DNA from: Crossaster papposus | Lineage: Eukaryota; Echinodermata; Asteroidea; Velatida; Solasteridae | Reading direction: 5' to 3' | Assembly (NCBI GenBank): GCA_037893245.1 | Contig: JBAIAA010000245.1 | Location: 434,001-498,000 of the forward strand | Length of the DNA stretch: 64,000 bases | Shown here: positions 33,649-45,697 of the stretch, piece after piece | Layout of the letters: each line of letters begins with the position of its first letter | Position numbering within the stretch: position 1 is the first letter of the stretch | Program-made: the position numbers and the translations under genes | The notes under the pieces: generated by a model | What the model was told of the DNA's origin: nothing | Seen by the model: only the letters and a program-made list of their open reading frames with translations | Databases searched by the model: none

Positions 33649-35914
33649 ATCTTTGAGATTATTACCGTACCGCGTCCTTTCTCTTTTATAACTTTTTTTT
33701 GGGGTGGGGTATCTTTTCTTTTAAGGAGCATTTCGTTTTCATAAGATATTCATTGTTGACCTTTTCTGTAGATACACAATAACCGATGATATGCTCCAAG
33801 GCCCACCAAAGTGTGAAGTCTGACATATCAATTCTTGACCGATTTTTGAATATGGCGCTCTAATGCTCAGTCTAACCATCTTGAAAGCATTAAAAAGGGG
33901 CTCTTCGAATAACTGCAGGTTGTGGTTATAATGGTAGTTATTCTGAAATATAACAAAAAAGAGGAACTATATGTAGATCATTTATTTAAAAAAAATTGAA
34001 ACAAACTGACCAATTTAAAGATTTTATCCCTCCTCATCCTAAAAATAAAAGAATCCCCAGAAATTCAACAAAAATACCACAGCTTATGTGTAAGACCAAT
34101 CGAATGCAGAATAGTGCTATTCCCCATCTTCTACATGAATAATTCTTCATAAACAAGAAAAATCATCCTTACTCATAATGTTTTAACTTACTAATCCGTT
34201 TTGAACGTGTAAACCTTTTTTTAAAAGGTATTTAAGTAGTGCATTATTTTTACATTTTAAATAATTTAGGCCTATATTCTTCATTTTAGTTTTATGGAAT
34301 GTTATCGAATTATCTGTGAGGCATAACTAATTGTTCTTTTAAATGTAAATCACGTGCAATTCAGCTGTGGCTGTCATTTGTGATTTGTAATAAACCATGT
34401 TGAAACGAAAAAAAAGGAAACAAATCAACAAGTTAAAAGTGACTCACCGGGTTCGTACTGACTTCGGTACATTTTGCCATCAAAATTATAGTACTGTTTC
34501 TCTTTCGGACCACTACGGACCGTGGAGGAAACGGCGGCATAACCATGATTAAAATGTGTAGGGGAGGGGGGGGGGGGGGGGGGGGGGGACCAACGTTCAC
34601 CAATATTTTAGGGGGAGGGGAATCATAAAAGTGCACAACTGAGTTGAAGCAAATACAACTAGCAACTGTCAGAAAAAGCAACTTAATGATGTACTTGATA
34701 AATCATTACTCAGTTATTGATTAGAAAGTTCATACCCAGCAAGGCACATCTAGAAGCTAGCCCGTCGTGTATTACACAATTTAGAGAATCACAAGCTAAA
34801 ATTGAAGAGTTGACCCTTGAGTGCGAATGCAGGACATGGCATCAACAGTTACTCTCGACGAATCATTGGTCACACGTCAACAGTTCCGACGGAATAATTA
34901 ATGCTCTGCAACAAGAAGCTCAAACAACTGAATTTCCACAACAGAGCTCTTTGGGTTGCTTTATTAATAAAGACAAATGTGAACAATCGTAAAATAGCAG
35001 ATGTACCTGTAGAGATGACATTCTTCAACCGTGTTCGGATTCACAGCCTTTGTCATTCGTAAAAATAGCCCAGTAAAGATTAATATAATAACCTGTGTAT
35101 GCCGCACATTAACGTTATTATCAAATCCGAGGATTCTTGTTTCTATTTAATTCCTTAAAATTTAAGGAAAATTTTGAAACTGATAACTAAAATTTGTAAA
35201 GAATGAATCAAAACACTGATAAGGTTGACTTTTTGTATCACTGTCGAATGACCGAAGTCATTACACGATTGTCGACATGCGCGAATGATACAGTAGTAAC
35301 AAGTAACGCTGTAGAAATTTGGTGGACAGAGGGCGCTAACCATATATGGCAAAAAAGCTCAGAAAAGCAAAGAATTTACATCAGTTTAAAAAGATACAAG
35401 TTAAGTGCAGACGAATTTTAAACATGTTTTGATAGTCATTAAACGCTTTTGAATTTAAATTTGGTTTTTGGGTTTTAAAAAAGTGGGATGGAGAGACGAT
35501 ATGCCCCCCCCCCCCCCCCCCCCCCCCACCCACCGCTTTCCCCACAAGTAGTGGGGGGGGGGGGGGGGGGGGGTTCACGCGCCAGCCTAGTAAACGTTTT
35601 GGTTCACATTCCTCGATGATATAGTTAGGCCACAGTAAGTCGGTGTTTTTTTTACTGGATTATTTGTGACACTGACACGTGACACTGACACTGCTGCGTC
35701 CATCCGGGAGAGCCACACAAACACCATGTGCAATCAGTTGGCGTGTACCACTACCAGTCTGTGCCCTGTGACAGGGGTATTATACCGCGTAAATGTTTAT
35801 ACACGATCGCAAAACTGCTTCACAAATCTTGGATATAACTCATATTGAGCAATTCCCTTCCCTGTGAGTTGAAGTATACTGCCTCTTTTTGCCTCCAAAC
35901 TCAACGGTTAAACC
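33649..35914. other. Left interior of the element, no firm gene
   Basis: AT-rich. It has a poly-G run at about 34,562-34,588 and a matched poly-C/poly-G pair at 35,504-35,572. Two short open frames look more protein-like than average: 34,750-34,991 (after a possible acceptor at 'cataccc-ag', rich in E, Q and C) and an ATG-started 72-codon frame at 35,203-35,421. Neither has a domain. Either could be a 5' exon of the gene that follows. Confidence 0.35.
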
Positions 35915-36034
35915 ATGTCTACGATTCAACAACTCGGTTCAGGTTACAGAGCGAGAGCGGCGTGGTGGCCAATCGGATTCTCGGGAAAGCAAAACAAGAT
36001 TTGCATGCCCCGCAATGAAGACACCAGCAAACCG
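35915..36034 (+). CDS. Candidate first coding exon of the foldback-element gene
   Basis: An ATG followed by 40 codons (MSTIQQLGSGYRARAAWWPI and onward, ending NEDTSKP) to a gtaaat donor in phase 0. It is in frame with the next recognised exon at 44,090. The intervening 8 kb intron is filled with later transposons. The ATG, donor and phase make it the best start candidate, but other exons may lie between. No domain recognised. The tryptophan-rich segment is unusual. Confidence 0.45.
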
Positions 36035-36310
36035 GTAAATATTTATCGAACTAAACTTGTTTGTACCATATTGAGCTTTTTTCCCCACATTTTTATATAC
36101 ATTGTAAATAACTTAGAATGCTACTTGCGCAGTGTAGATGTTTCTGTAGTTTTACTGATTTGTTTAATGATATTACAATAAGTATTTTTGTGGATGGAAG
36201 TACCACCAAATTGCTTTTTCACATAAGGTTGTTGGTGTTAAATTTTACAATTGTGGAGAGATGTAAACGGTGAAATATTGGTTTTCAGCACCATTTAACC
36301 TTATCTTTAA

Positions 36311-36689
36311 AGGTAGTATACACCATTTGCAGATATCGAAAATATTTACTACTGAATTATTAATAAATACCTTACTCAATTGAAAGTAAATAATGATTCT
36401 AGGCATTCAGCAAAAGGATTGCGCTAAATATCCTGTAATTATTCAAAAAAATTGAATTTTATAAAGAAAAATTCGCTCTCGCCGTCCGGCGAGAGCGAAA
36501 AAACAAAGATAACATAAGAATAACTGCTCGACCCCGGTTGAAAACAAACGCTGTTTTTCGTGCTTTTCTCGGCATCCATGATTGTAAAACTTCGGAAAAG
36601 TCAGTTAAACGATATTTACTATGAAATACAACCCCCCAAATCTACCCATTCATGATAATTCAAGCAATTACCAATGGTGTATACTACCT
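36311..36689. mobile_element. TTAA MITE inside the giant element
   Basis: Ends AGGTAGTATACACC / GGTGTATACTACCT between TTAA sites, with the internal cgctctcgccgtccggcgag palindrome. Nearly the reverse complement of 23,672-24,051. It lies in the putative first intron. Confidence 0.88.
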
Positions 36690-36892
36690 TTAATTCAAAT
36701 TTAAGTGATAACCCGTATGTTAGTGTTTTAAAAACTTTACTTTTTTTTGTCCATAAGATCAGCTTTTTGACATATTTTGGATCAATTGTATTTCCAAGTA
36801 AACCATGGAGGAATAATGGTATAACTGGATATTTTTACATACTTTGTTTAATATGTACACTAATACATGTACATAAACTAGTACATGTAGTT

Positions 36893-37725
36893 ATACCATG
36901 GAGCTATGAAGAGAAGGAGTTCGAACGATCCGGAGATCAAACAAACCAACTATCACGCCGCGCTCGTTAAATTTGTTAAGATTAACCGCAAACCAGCCAT
37001 TACGTGCACGTCCTTGCGACCGCAAAGAAAGCATTATGAGATGTGTGTAGCTGATCTGCACATGCGCATTGTCGGCAAAAGGCGAGCGGCGTATGCAAAG
37101 CAAGGGTACTACACCGAGTCAGATTTAACGATTTGAGCGAAAATGAACGATGTTTTTTGCAACGTAAAAATTACGTACACCTTCGTACACTATAGCCCCA
37201 TACACGAACGGACAGAGAAAATCATCCACAACACCCTGTAAAAGTTTGATCTTTTGGGAATTTTATGCTTTTTTAATATTAATAAAATAAACCCCCAGTT
37301 CTCTCAGGATGATTTGATAAATAACTTATCGTAACTTGGCAACAGATGGTCCAAATTTGAAACGGAAAAGTCTGGCAAAATCCGTTTTTTGTACAGAATG
37401 CAGAAATAAAAATGGCGCATAACAAAACACACGTGAAGCTACTGCACATGTGATAATTAGATTGTTTCAACGTTCACTACTTTAATAAAATAAACTGCAA
37501 TCGGGTTTTATGCACGGATGTGCAGCGTGGGAGTCAGCATACTAAGACCCAGCTAGGCTTATCTTGGTCGTTAATCTGTTTGCACAGCAGGGGGAATTCT
37601 ATAGGGTTGTGGTGGGCCAGACAATAGATCCATGCTTCACTATTATTGGCGGATAATTGCCTTGGAAATTGGCGGGCTGTTCGAACTCCTTCTCTTCATA
37701 GCTCCATGGTTATACCATGGAGGAA
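36893..37725. repeat. Inverted pair bounding ~830 bp
   Basis: 'ataccatggagctatgaaga' at 36,893 and its reverse complement near 37,690-37,720 ('tcttcatagctccatggtta') bound this segment, with about 34 matching bases. It contains short ORFs without domains. Possibly a small transposon. The ends merge into the CATGGAG palindromes described separately. Confidence 0.55.
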
Positions 37726-38524
37726 TAAATTCCTCCATGTTTATACATTGTATAGCCACTGTGTGAAAATCTTTTTCTTGGGTCTCACAGGGTCAACCCA
37801 TGGAGCAATAAACTAGATTTATTGCTCCATTGTCAAAGACATTCTAATCCTCTGCCAAGGTAATCAAGATTCTGCCCCAACTCATTATTATTCATTATGT
37901 TTTCTAGCTACTCTTGTTTATTGCCCCTTATAATCCCTTGATAGTTTACCCAGAAGTGCGAAGCACAGGCCCACACATCATGTGGTCAAGTGGTTCAGTC
38001 TTGAAGTAGCCAACAAGAAACCTGAGAAAGTTTTTTTCACAGCGCACAGCTGCCATGCAGCCACTGATTACGAAGAGATAAAAACATGGATTTCATCCAG
38101 AGCCAAACATGGATTTCATCCAGAGCCGTTTCCATCTGTCACATAATATATTATCATATTAAAGGACTGTATAGGATGATAGGTTTTCGGAATCTTGCTT
38201 TCTCTTAAATTCAACTTATCCCTACAATAAAATTAGACTCCTTATAGTTAATGAAAAAATAGCATCCTGTTCGACCTGCATCCGAACTGGAACCCCAATC
38301 TTACGATCTATAACCTAACACATTATCTGCTTGGCTACTGTGTAAGGTCACAAGAAGCTGTTTTTCAAAGTGCCTCCTAGAGGCCTATATACGTGTAACT
38401 AGTTGACTGAGCAATGTTATCGTTATTGTTGAAACTACTGTATAAAACGCCCATTTACCCTTTACCATGATGGAAAATAATTGAATAGGCAGACCGCCAG
38501 GTCCTATTTAAAACTACATTTATG

Positions 38525-40062
38525 GAGCGTTCACACAACGTTTTTAATTCGCTTAAAACATAGTTGAACTCGATTTGGTTAAAAGTTTTAGCTAAAACGA
38601 TGTATGAACGGTTTTAGTTTTAACGGAATTGGTTTTATCTCGCCGCTAAAACGGTGATTTAAAACACCTCGAAGGGAGGGTCTGTGAACGGTTTTAGCTA
38701 AAACACTTTCTGTTTTAGCCACCACAGTTGACCTGGTGTTGCGTAAGCTCTTTTTGTGGCGCGCTTTTGGTGTAAACAGGCGCGGTTGTTTACATGCACG
38801 CCGCATACCCACGCGGGCACCAAGGTCTTAGTCAGCCAGCCATACGTGTAGGCCGTGGTTTACTCGGCCACATTCGAAATAATGCGACCGATTTTCAATT
38901 CTCTATTCTCTATTTTATTTCTCGGGAAACATCAACAAATGCACAGATCAAAATTACAAAGAAAACATAAAATAAAAGCTTTAGATGCAATGTACAAAAC
39001 ATAACCAAGACAAAGAAAAAATGCCATTCAGCTCCCGAAGGATTACCCAATTACAACGGCCCAAGCTTCAATCATGGAGGAATAAACTAGTTTATTCCTC
39101 CATGCTTCAATACGGCGGTCGTGCACTTTTTGGTTATGTTAAAACGCTTGTTATGTTTCTGTTGTCTGTGTATTTTGTTTAATTACTTACAATTGCTATT
39201 TTCGGAAGCAAAACTTCGCTGTTTTTGCCCAATATGCCCCGATAAATCAACAAGGCTTTGCGTGCTGGTATGGTACGGTGATATGGGTACGGGTGCCAGA
39301 AGCCACGTGCTCGCCCCATGCATGGAGGAAGGATGCCCCATGCAAGCATACATAAAACATGCAGAATTTATTAATGGTTCCCGCCGCACGCTTTAATAGA
39401 CAAAGTTAAGACAAAGTTAAGAACCGGAACCAGTCCATGGCCGACACGCATGTATTTTTTCGTTACACGATCTGGTCGAATTTGACATCGTAAGACGTAA
39501 AAATGCCCGGCAAACAAACGTCGATGAAGAAAGTCATTTCCTGCAGGTTAATTCTCAGATCATGGTCACCCTTTTCTGTGTTTGTGTTTTCTGTTTTAAT
39601 GTATTTATTTAGAGGTAACGCTCGACCTTGAGTGATACAGCATAGCGTGTTTCTGCAAAATGTTCGACCGCCGCATGTTTCCTGCATTCAGTCCGTTGCA
39701 CACGCTTGATCGGCGTCCATCGTGTGAAAGATTTAGGCCTACTACATTCTCCGTTTTTTCAAAAAGTTATCAACCTTAAACCTTTACCGTGCTAATAACC
39801 CGGTCAGTTTTGTTGTCACCGGTGAGATTCAGTATCACTGAATGTTTTGATGTGCACACGAATTATGTAGCGCGCGAAATATGTAAATGAGCGGAAGTTC
39901 TACGTGACCCCAAAACAGAGATAAAACGCTATGAAGTTAAAACTTGCTATACTTAAAACGGTATCTGAACGCCCGGTGTTTTAATTTTACGACCGACAAC
40001 CCGTGGTGAGCGACCGTTTCAACTAAAAATGTTTTAGCTATAAAACGCTGTGTGAATGGCCG
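38525..40062. mobile_element. 'GTTCACACA' element A
   Basis: Ends gcgttcacacaacg / cgctgtgtgaat are inverted, and subterminal regions repeat 'ttttagctaaaacg' many times. About 1.54 kb. Its sequence matches element B (41,848-43,337) in reverse orientation. No transposase recognised. Confidence 0.6.
39072..39107. repeat. CATGGAG micro-palindrome
   Basis: 'atcatggaggaataaac' meets its reverse complement 'gtttattcctccatg' almost without loop. Related palindromes occur at 37,708-37,741, 37,796-37,836, 43,027-43,073 and 61,737-61,765, and a half-copy at 36,803. Confidence 0.85.
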
Positions 40063-40606
40063 ATAATTTCGGAATTTACGCGGTTCCCCGTCTAATAAAT
40101 ACCAACTATGGGCAAATGTACCCCTCGGTAGGGAATTTGTACACACTCGAAGAATTACAATTTTAAAAGCATTTCTCGATTACAAAAATGTTACCTAATG
40201 CTATATTATAGGCCGTGTAGATTAAGCATATCCAATGTCAATCTTGATACTTTTAAATGAATAGTTTTAGGCCCATTTATGTGTTAAGTGCGTTGCCCAT
40301 TACAGTGTGCGCACAGAACATAAAAAGCGCGCGGTGCGTTGCCCGGGCCCGTCGAACGAAAGATTTTGTGCAAAACTATATGAACGTGCGTGCAAAGACG
40401 TTGCGCAATATCGTGCGGTAACGGTTACGCGCAATCATTCACCGACGCGTCGTTTATATTTTGTCCAGTCATATAACAAAAAAAACAGTCCTTTCTCTAT
40501 GGTTCGATCACGGTTTTATGCACACGACTGGCGGTAATAGTCTATACGCCTTTTCGGTGCAATACGTTTTATACGCGTTTGAGTAATGGTGGTGTAAAGC
40601 ATAAAC

Positions 40607-41276
40607 CTGGCCGATTTCACGAAACGCTAAAACGCGTCTTAGGAAGAGTAACTCGTCCCATCTCGCGACTCGTCCTAGGATCGATTTTACCAAAGTTAAG
40701 ACGCGTTCAACACGTCCTAACTTCCATAGCAACGCGCTGAACTGGATCGGTCCGAGGGTACGTTAATCTGTATATTGTTGTCTGAAAACCATTGCATTAT
40801 CTTCTCGTTAAAGACAAATGTCGGCCTAGAGTTTTAGTTTCGAAGAAGAAAAAGATTTGATTTATAGTTTGTTATGTGTGTAGGCCTATAGTTTTTAAAA
40901 ACTAATTATTTTATACGCCAACTAGTCGACTCTGTTCCTTGATCTAGGGGTCGTATACGTGTGTATATAGAACAGAACTACCCGTGCGGTGGGTATCTAT
41001 AGTGCGCAGATTAGCAAAATTTCGTGTTCTCGCACGTAAATACACTGGAAGTTGGTTTGCGTGTTTCTTTTCAACGACTGTTTCCTCTAGCGGGTAAAAA
41101 CAAACATGAAACAGCAATCAAATTGGTAGTTGCGATTCGTCTTTCATAAGTTGGGTTTTAGTGAAATCGATCTTAGGGACACTTCTTAGCCAAGATCGAT
41201 TTTTGATCTAGGACTCGTCCTAAGTCTTAAGATGAGTCGTAAGTTAAGACGAGTTTCGTCGTGAAATCAACCCCAG
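40607..41276. mobile_element. MITE with 'gatttcacgaaac' inverted ends
   Basis: Left end 'ggccgatttcacgaaacgc' and right end 'gtttcgtcgtgaaatcaacc' are inverted. Both subterminal regions are dense in 'gactcgtcctaag' type words in opposite orientation. About 670 bp, no coding capacity. Confidence 0.6.
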
Positions 41277-42390
41277 GTCATTCAAAACAAAATTGCAAGC
41301 CTGCTTCTAGCTCTATAGAGATGATTGTCACTTTTGAAACTGGACCCAAGGCGTCAAAATACGCAGAACATTATGCACTTGGTTATTTGTTTCGTTCAAT
41401 CCATACCCTTTTTGGGCCGTTAAGGGGGCTCATTTTTAGGTGTCTCGATACTTTTTGTGATGAGTTTAGTAAAATCTACATTGATGTGTAATTCAAATGA
41501 TGCTAGCTATAACCATCCTCTACAGATGACCGACTGTTTATTGAGACCTTATAAAAAAATTTAACCCTCAAACGAAGGTAGCAGGTCAAACAAGTTCTTC
41601 CATTAAAAAAAAATAAACATGGTAAAAGTATGCAAAACTACATGATATCATAGGCTGTATGTACCATTACGCAGGTTCTAAACGGGGTGGTGTCATCAAC
41701 AGAGGTCCGTGATTGGTCAGAATGGCCGTGGAAAAATGGCCGTATACAAAATTGCTTTCAGCATCGTTTGTTTACAAGATTTTGCCAGCATGCTTCATGT
41801 CACTGCAAGGCAAGCATAGCAAGTCACCCCAAGTCCGCCGAGGCCCCCGTTCACACAGACGGTTTTAGCTAAAACGGTAGATCACCACGGGTTGTCGGTC
41901 GTAAAACTAAAACACCGAGCGTTCAGACACCGTTTTAATTATTTATCTCTGTCTGTGGTCACGTTATAACTTCCACTCATTACATATTTCGCGCGCTCAT
42001 CAAGGGAATCATCAAGGGCCCTCTGCACGTCCTCCTCGGCTCACACCGCTACGAGAGCCTTAAATTAACTTCCACCCTCGACCAATTCGCACCGAGTGGT
42101 CCTTCTCTGCAGTTGATGTCGTCGGAGCATTGGCCATAATGGTAAACAGAATTGAAAGTACAGCTAGCGGTTAATAATCGACGAAAATACACGAATAAAC
42201 TAGATTATAACAACGCAACCGAAAGCAGTTTAAAAAGTTTGCAATGGAGGCTGTCGATTGCGTGGGTATATGGTGTGTGTGGCGCGGGCTACACAATAGC
42301 GCGCCATGGCGTGCTTCCGGAGCGTGCATGTAAACAACCGTGCTTGTTTACACCAAAAGCGGCGCCACAAAAAGAGCTTACACAACACCA

Positions 42391-43019
42391 GGGGCCAATT
42401 TCATAGAGCTGCTTAAGCATAAAAATTGCTTAAGCACAAAATATTCTTGCTTATTTAAAGGTAGTATACACCATTTGCAGATATCAAAAAAATTTATTAC
42501 CGAATTATTAAGAAATATTTTACTCATTTGAAAGTAAATAATGATTGTAGGCATCCAGCAAAATGAGGGCCCTAGATATCCTGTAATTGTTCCAAAAAAT
42601 TGAATTGTATAAACCAAAATTCATTCTCGCCGTCCGGTCGAGCGCGAAAAAACAAAGATAACATAAGAATAACTGCTCGACGCCGGTGAAAAACAAACGC
42701 TGTTTTTCATGCTTTTCTCAGGATCCATGAATGTAAAAATTCGGACAGGTCAGTTAAACGATATTTACTATAAAATACAACCCCCCAAATCCACCCATTC
42801 CTGATAATTCAACAAATTACCAATGGTGTATACTACCTTTAAAACAAGCTTACCAGCCACAACTCCATGTGATGTATATTATTTGTGATTGCTACTTGGC
42901 TGTTGTTAGCTTAGCATAACAATCGCATGGAATTTTGGCTCCTTACCTGATTTATTAAGCAAGAGTTTTTTGTGCTTAAACAAACAAATTTGCTTAAGCA
43001 GCTCTATGAAATTGGCCCT
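42391..43019. mobile_element. 'GGGGCCAATTTCAT' element, complete, nested
   Basis: Inverted ends ggggccaatttcatagagct / agctctatgaaattggccct enclose 'gcttaagcac' words. It is split by the TTAA MITE at 42,459-42,838. This appears to be the intact version of the dispersed repeat seen in the EGF and USP48 introns. Confidence 0.75.
42459..42838. mobile_element. TTAA MITE nested two deep
   Basis: AGGTAGTATACACC family with TTAA on both sides, inserted in the 42,391 element, which lies in element B, which lies in the giant transposon. This gives a four-level order of insertion. Confidence 0.85.
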
Positions 43020-43424
43020 GTGGTCAACCATGGAGAAATTTCTCCATGTGACTTATTTCTCCATGGGTCAACTGCGGCGGCTAAAACAGAAAGTGTTTTA
43101 GCTAAAACGCTAAAAACCGTTCACACACCGCACTAAAAAGATAAAACGGTCAGAGTTTTAGCTAGGACCCTCCCTCCGAGGTGTTTTAAACCACCGTTTT
43201 AGCGGAGAGATAAAACCGATTCTGTTAGAAACTAAAACCGGTTAACACACCGTTCACACACCGTTTTAGCTAAAACTTTTAACCAAATCGGAGTTCAACT
43301 AGTGTTTTAAGAAGAATTTAAAACTGTGTGAACGCAATGGATGAAACCATCTGTTCACCATGCCAATGGGCTGGTGGTTTTTTAATGTCTTGCTGATAGT
43401 TTATGTGATTCACACCCCCCACGC

Positions 43425-43426
43425 AC

Positions 43427-43466
<40 letters not shown>

Positions 43467-43584
43467 TTTATCTCCAGACATGGTGGCCACACTGAATTGT
43501 GTATGTTTTATACAGGGGATAGCTTGTAAAAAGTAGTATGCTGGATTTACGGGGGCTAGCTTGTAAAAAGCGTTCTGGGTATGA

Positions 43585-43628
<44 letters not shown>

Positions 43629-43640
43629 CTTGACAGAAGT
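43425..43640. repeat. Long poly-C and poly-G tracts
   Basis: A C run of about 30 or more (43,430-43,463) and a G run of about 40 (43,588-43,627) separated by 'tagcttgtaaaaag' repeats. The lengths are likely unreliable in assembly. Confidence 0.85.
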
Positions 43641-44089
43641 AGCTTGTAAAAAGTGTGCTTGATTTATAAGGTTTATTGTGGTCTACTCTTTATTTATTTA
43701 TTTTGTCATTGTTTTCACCTAATTAAAAGCAAATTAATAAAAAATATACAAACAAATAATTACAGGTAACACCTGATACGTGAGCAACACAAAAGGTACA
43801 CAAATTGTTCACATAGTGCGAAACAAACACTCTTAACTTTATCAAATACAAGTGTCAAACATGTTTTACAAGGTGCCGAAGATTTGTAAAAGTCTTTTAC
43901 AAAACTTTGACAAAGAAATCAGAAGAAAACAATGATTTCATCCAGTATTAAACTAACTAGAAACACATTGTCCTTTTCATTTATCATTCTTAAACTCTGA
44001 TATTGGATTCATTAATTGATAGTACTATATTTTTTAATTTTTATCGTGGTTTACTTTTTTGTCGTGGTTCAACTTTCAATACTTTAGAG

Positions 44090-44353
44090 GCCCTAAAGGA
44101 ACATCAAACATCGCCAGTTTCTGCGATGTCGCATATTTTATCGCACATTTCTGCGCAGGTTTTGGCAATGTCGCACATTAATTATAGAACACATTTCTTT
44201 GAATCCTGTTTATCTAAACTGCAGCTTGTCATGGTGTATGGAGACTCACAATGGCGGTCTATGGTTGATAAACACGTACATCTGGCAGACCACCACCTTT
44301 TCCGACTGGGAATTAACTGTACGCCTGGTGCTACTGTGCGCCATGTCATCGAG
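44090..44353 (+). CDS. SGNH-hydrolase-like exon 1 (foldback-element gene)
   Basis: 88 codons, acceptor tactttagag, donor gtacac, both phase 0. It reads QLVMVYGDSQWRSMVDKH. The G-D-S at about 44,240-44,248 is the block I nucleophile motif of SGNH/GDSL hydrolases. The following GATVRHVI supplies the block II glycine. Together with the next two exons it gives all four signature blocks. The fold is used by esterases and acetylhydrolases, and esterase-like domains are known in CR1-type retroelements. Substrate unknown. Confidence 0.62.
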
Positions 44354-44887
44354 GTACACTTTTGTATTCTTGATTGCTAGTGTCCGTGGTTTTAGGAGAT
44401 TGCAGCCTGAACACTTTATTTTCAAATTGGATCGATCATTTTCGAGAGCACGAATTTGCTATGATCTTTCGAATCAAACATCCCACGAAAAAGTTATTAA
44501 TGAATTATTAAGAATTATTATGAATAAAATTGAACCTCTTAATTGGGAGCGTCCCGCTACTACCGGTAATTCGTGGGGAGAGGTCCCAGTATGCACACAT
44601 GGGGCGCGCAAATTGGCGCAATGATAATAAACACTTTTTAACAATGTGTAAAGGCATGCCAATGCAAACAATATAATGTATTAATATATAGTACATGGTT
44701 TTCCTTGTAAATTCGTTCAGAAGAACCAACTTCCCATTAAAACTTTAATTGCCAAGCACTATTCCTTACATTTTAAGAACTCTTGATGCTTCAAACGATA
44801 AAAATGGACAGCCGACAAAAATGATATAGTTTAACTTAAAAATATTTTACTTGATTATGACCAAAAATTGATTTATCTTTTGAACAG

Positions 44888-45043
44888 GAATTTCGTCATA
44901 CGCCTTTTGAGGATGATCCAGCAGTTGTTGTCTTTTCCGTGGGGACAAACAATATATCAAGCATTCATTACAGCTTTGACAAGACGTGTAAGGAGTTCAA
45001 CCGCCTGGTGGATTTCGCCCAAGAGACCTACCGCGAAAGCACG
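44888..45043 (+). CDS. SGNH-hydrolase-like exon 2
   Basis: 52 codons, acceptor ttgaacag, donor gtatgg, phase 0 on both sides. It begins EFRHTPFEDDPAVVVF and contains SVGTNNI (about 44,936-44,956), the block III oxyanion motif (GxN(D)). The C-terminal part is a helix-like segment (TCKEFNRLVDFAQETYREST). It joins in frame to the exons on each side. Confidence 0.65.
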
Positions 45044-45404
45044 GTATGGAAATAAAGTTTGCTCTTTGCAGACTTGTGATAACTTATCGAGTTTAATTAC
45101 CATGGAGAGGTTCAGTTCCTTTGATTTTGGTTTATGGTCCAGTCAATTAGTGAATATTGCCTCATAATCGTGAGTCGTGTATAAAATATTGTATACAGTA
45201 TAATATTATGTTCAAATTGAGTCACTCATTTTCGATTCGGTGATAACCAAGATTGAGCTTTCTCCTTGTCCTTACTCCATACTGCATAATAGGGAATATG
45301 TCTTAATAAGGAGACACAGGCTAGGAGTACCATTGTTCATGTATGTGTTTCTATATTGAAAAGAGATGGTGTAAACTCGTTAGATTCGTTTTCTCAACTT
45401 TCAG

Positions 45405-45697
45405 ATAGCGTTTACGTCCATACTCCCTCGTTTGGATAAATATGGGACTTCAGTGGACAGATAACAACTTCTTACGTAAACTATGTAAGGAACGCAACGT
45501 ACATTACATGGACATGTCTGACGAGTTTCCATCAAGGCGTTATTGGCTGTGGTCTTGGGACGGGTTGCATATCAGTGATGACTACGGGGCGCCGCTACTG
45601 GTGGAGATGCTTGAGGAATTACTGACAAAAATTATTTCGGCCAAAATGCACACTACAGTACCAAATCAAAGTACTTCAAAACAGTCTGAAAGTAAAG
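45405..45697 (+). CDS. SGNH-hydrolase-like exon 3, frameshifted
   Basis: Acceptor ctttcag, donor gtaggt (phase 1). It opens in phase 0 with IAFTSILPRLDKYG, an ILPR strand typical of this family, then hits a stop at 45,462. The reading continues in the +1 frame with NNFLRKLCKERNVHYMDM and WSWDGLHISDDYG. D-G-L-H (about 45,559-45,570) is the block V Asp-x-x-His. A one-base excess (or two-base loss) between about 45,444 and 45,462 disrupts this copy, unless it is an assembly error. Similarity of both halves to one family makes a frameshift more likely than two unrelated exons. Confidence 0.6.

Larger units (their letters stand above)
41848..43337. mobile_element. 'GTTCACACA' element B, inverted relative to A
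   Basis: Starts gttcacacagacgg and ends ctgtgtgaacgc. The internal 'ttttagctaaaac' repeats and a 'caaccg...tgtttacaccaaaa' block match element A reversed. It is itself interrupted by the elements at 42,391-43,019 and 42,459-42,838. Confidence 0.6.

Noticed and set aside
44199..44624. 141-codon ORF overlapping the SGNH exon
   Set aside because: It is a shifted frame of the real exon and runs through its donor site. The SGNH motifs are in the other frame.
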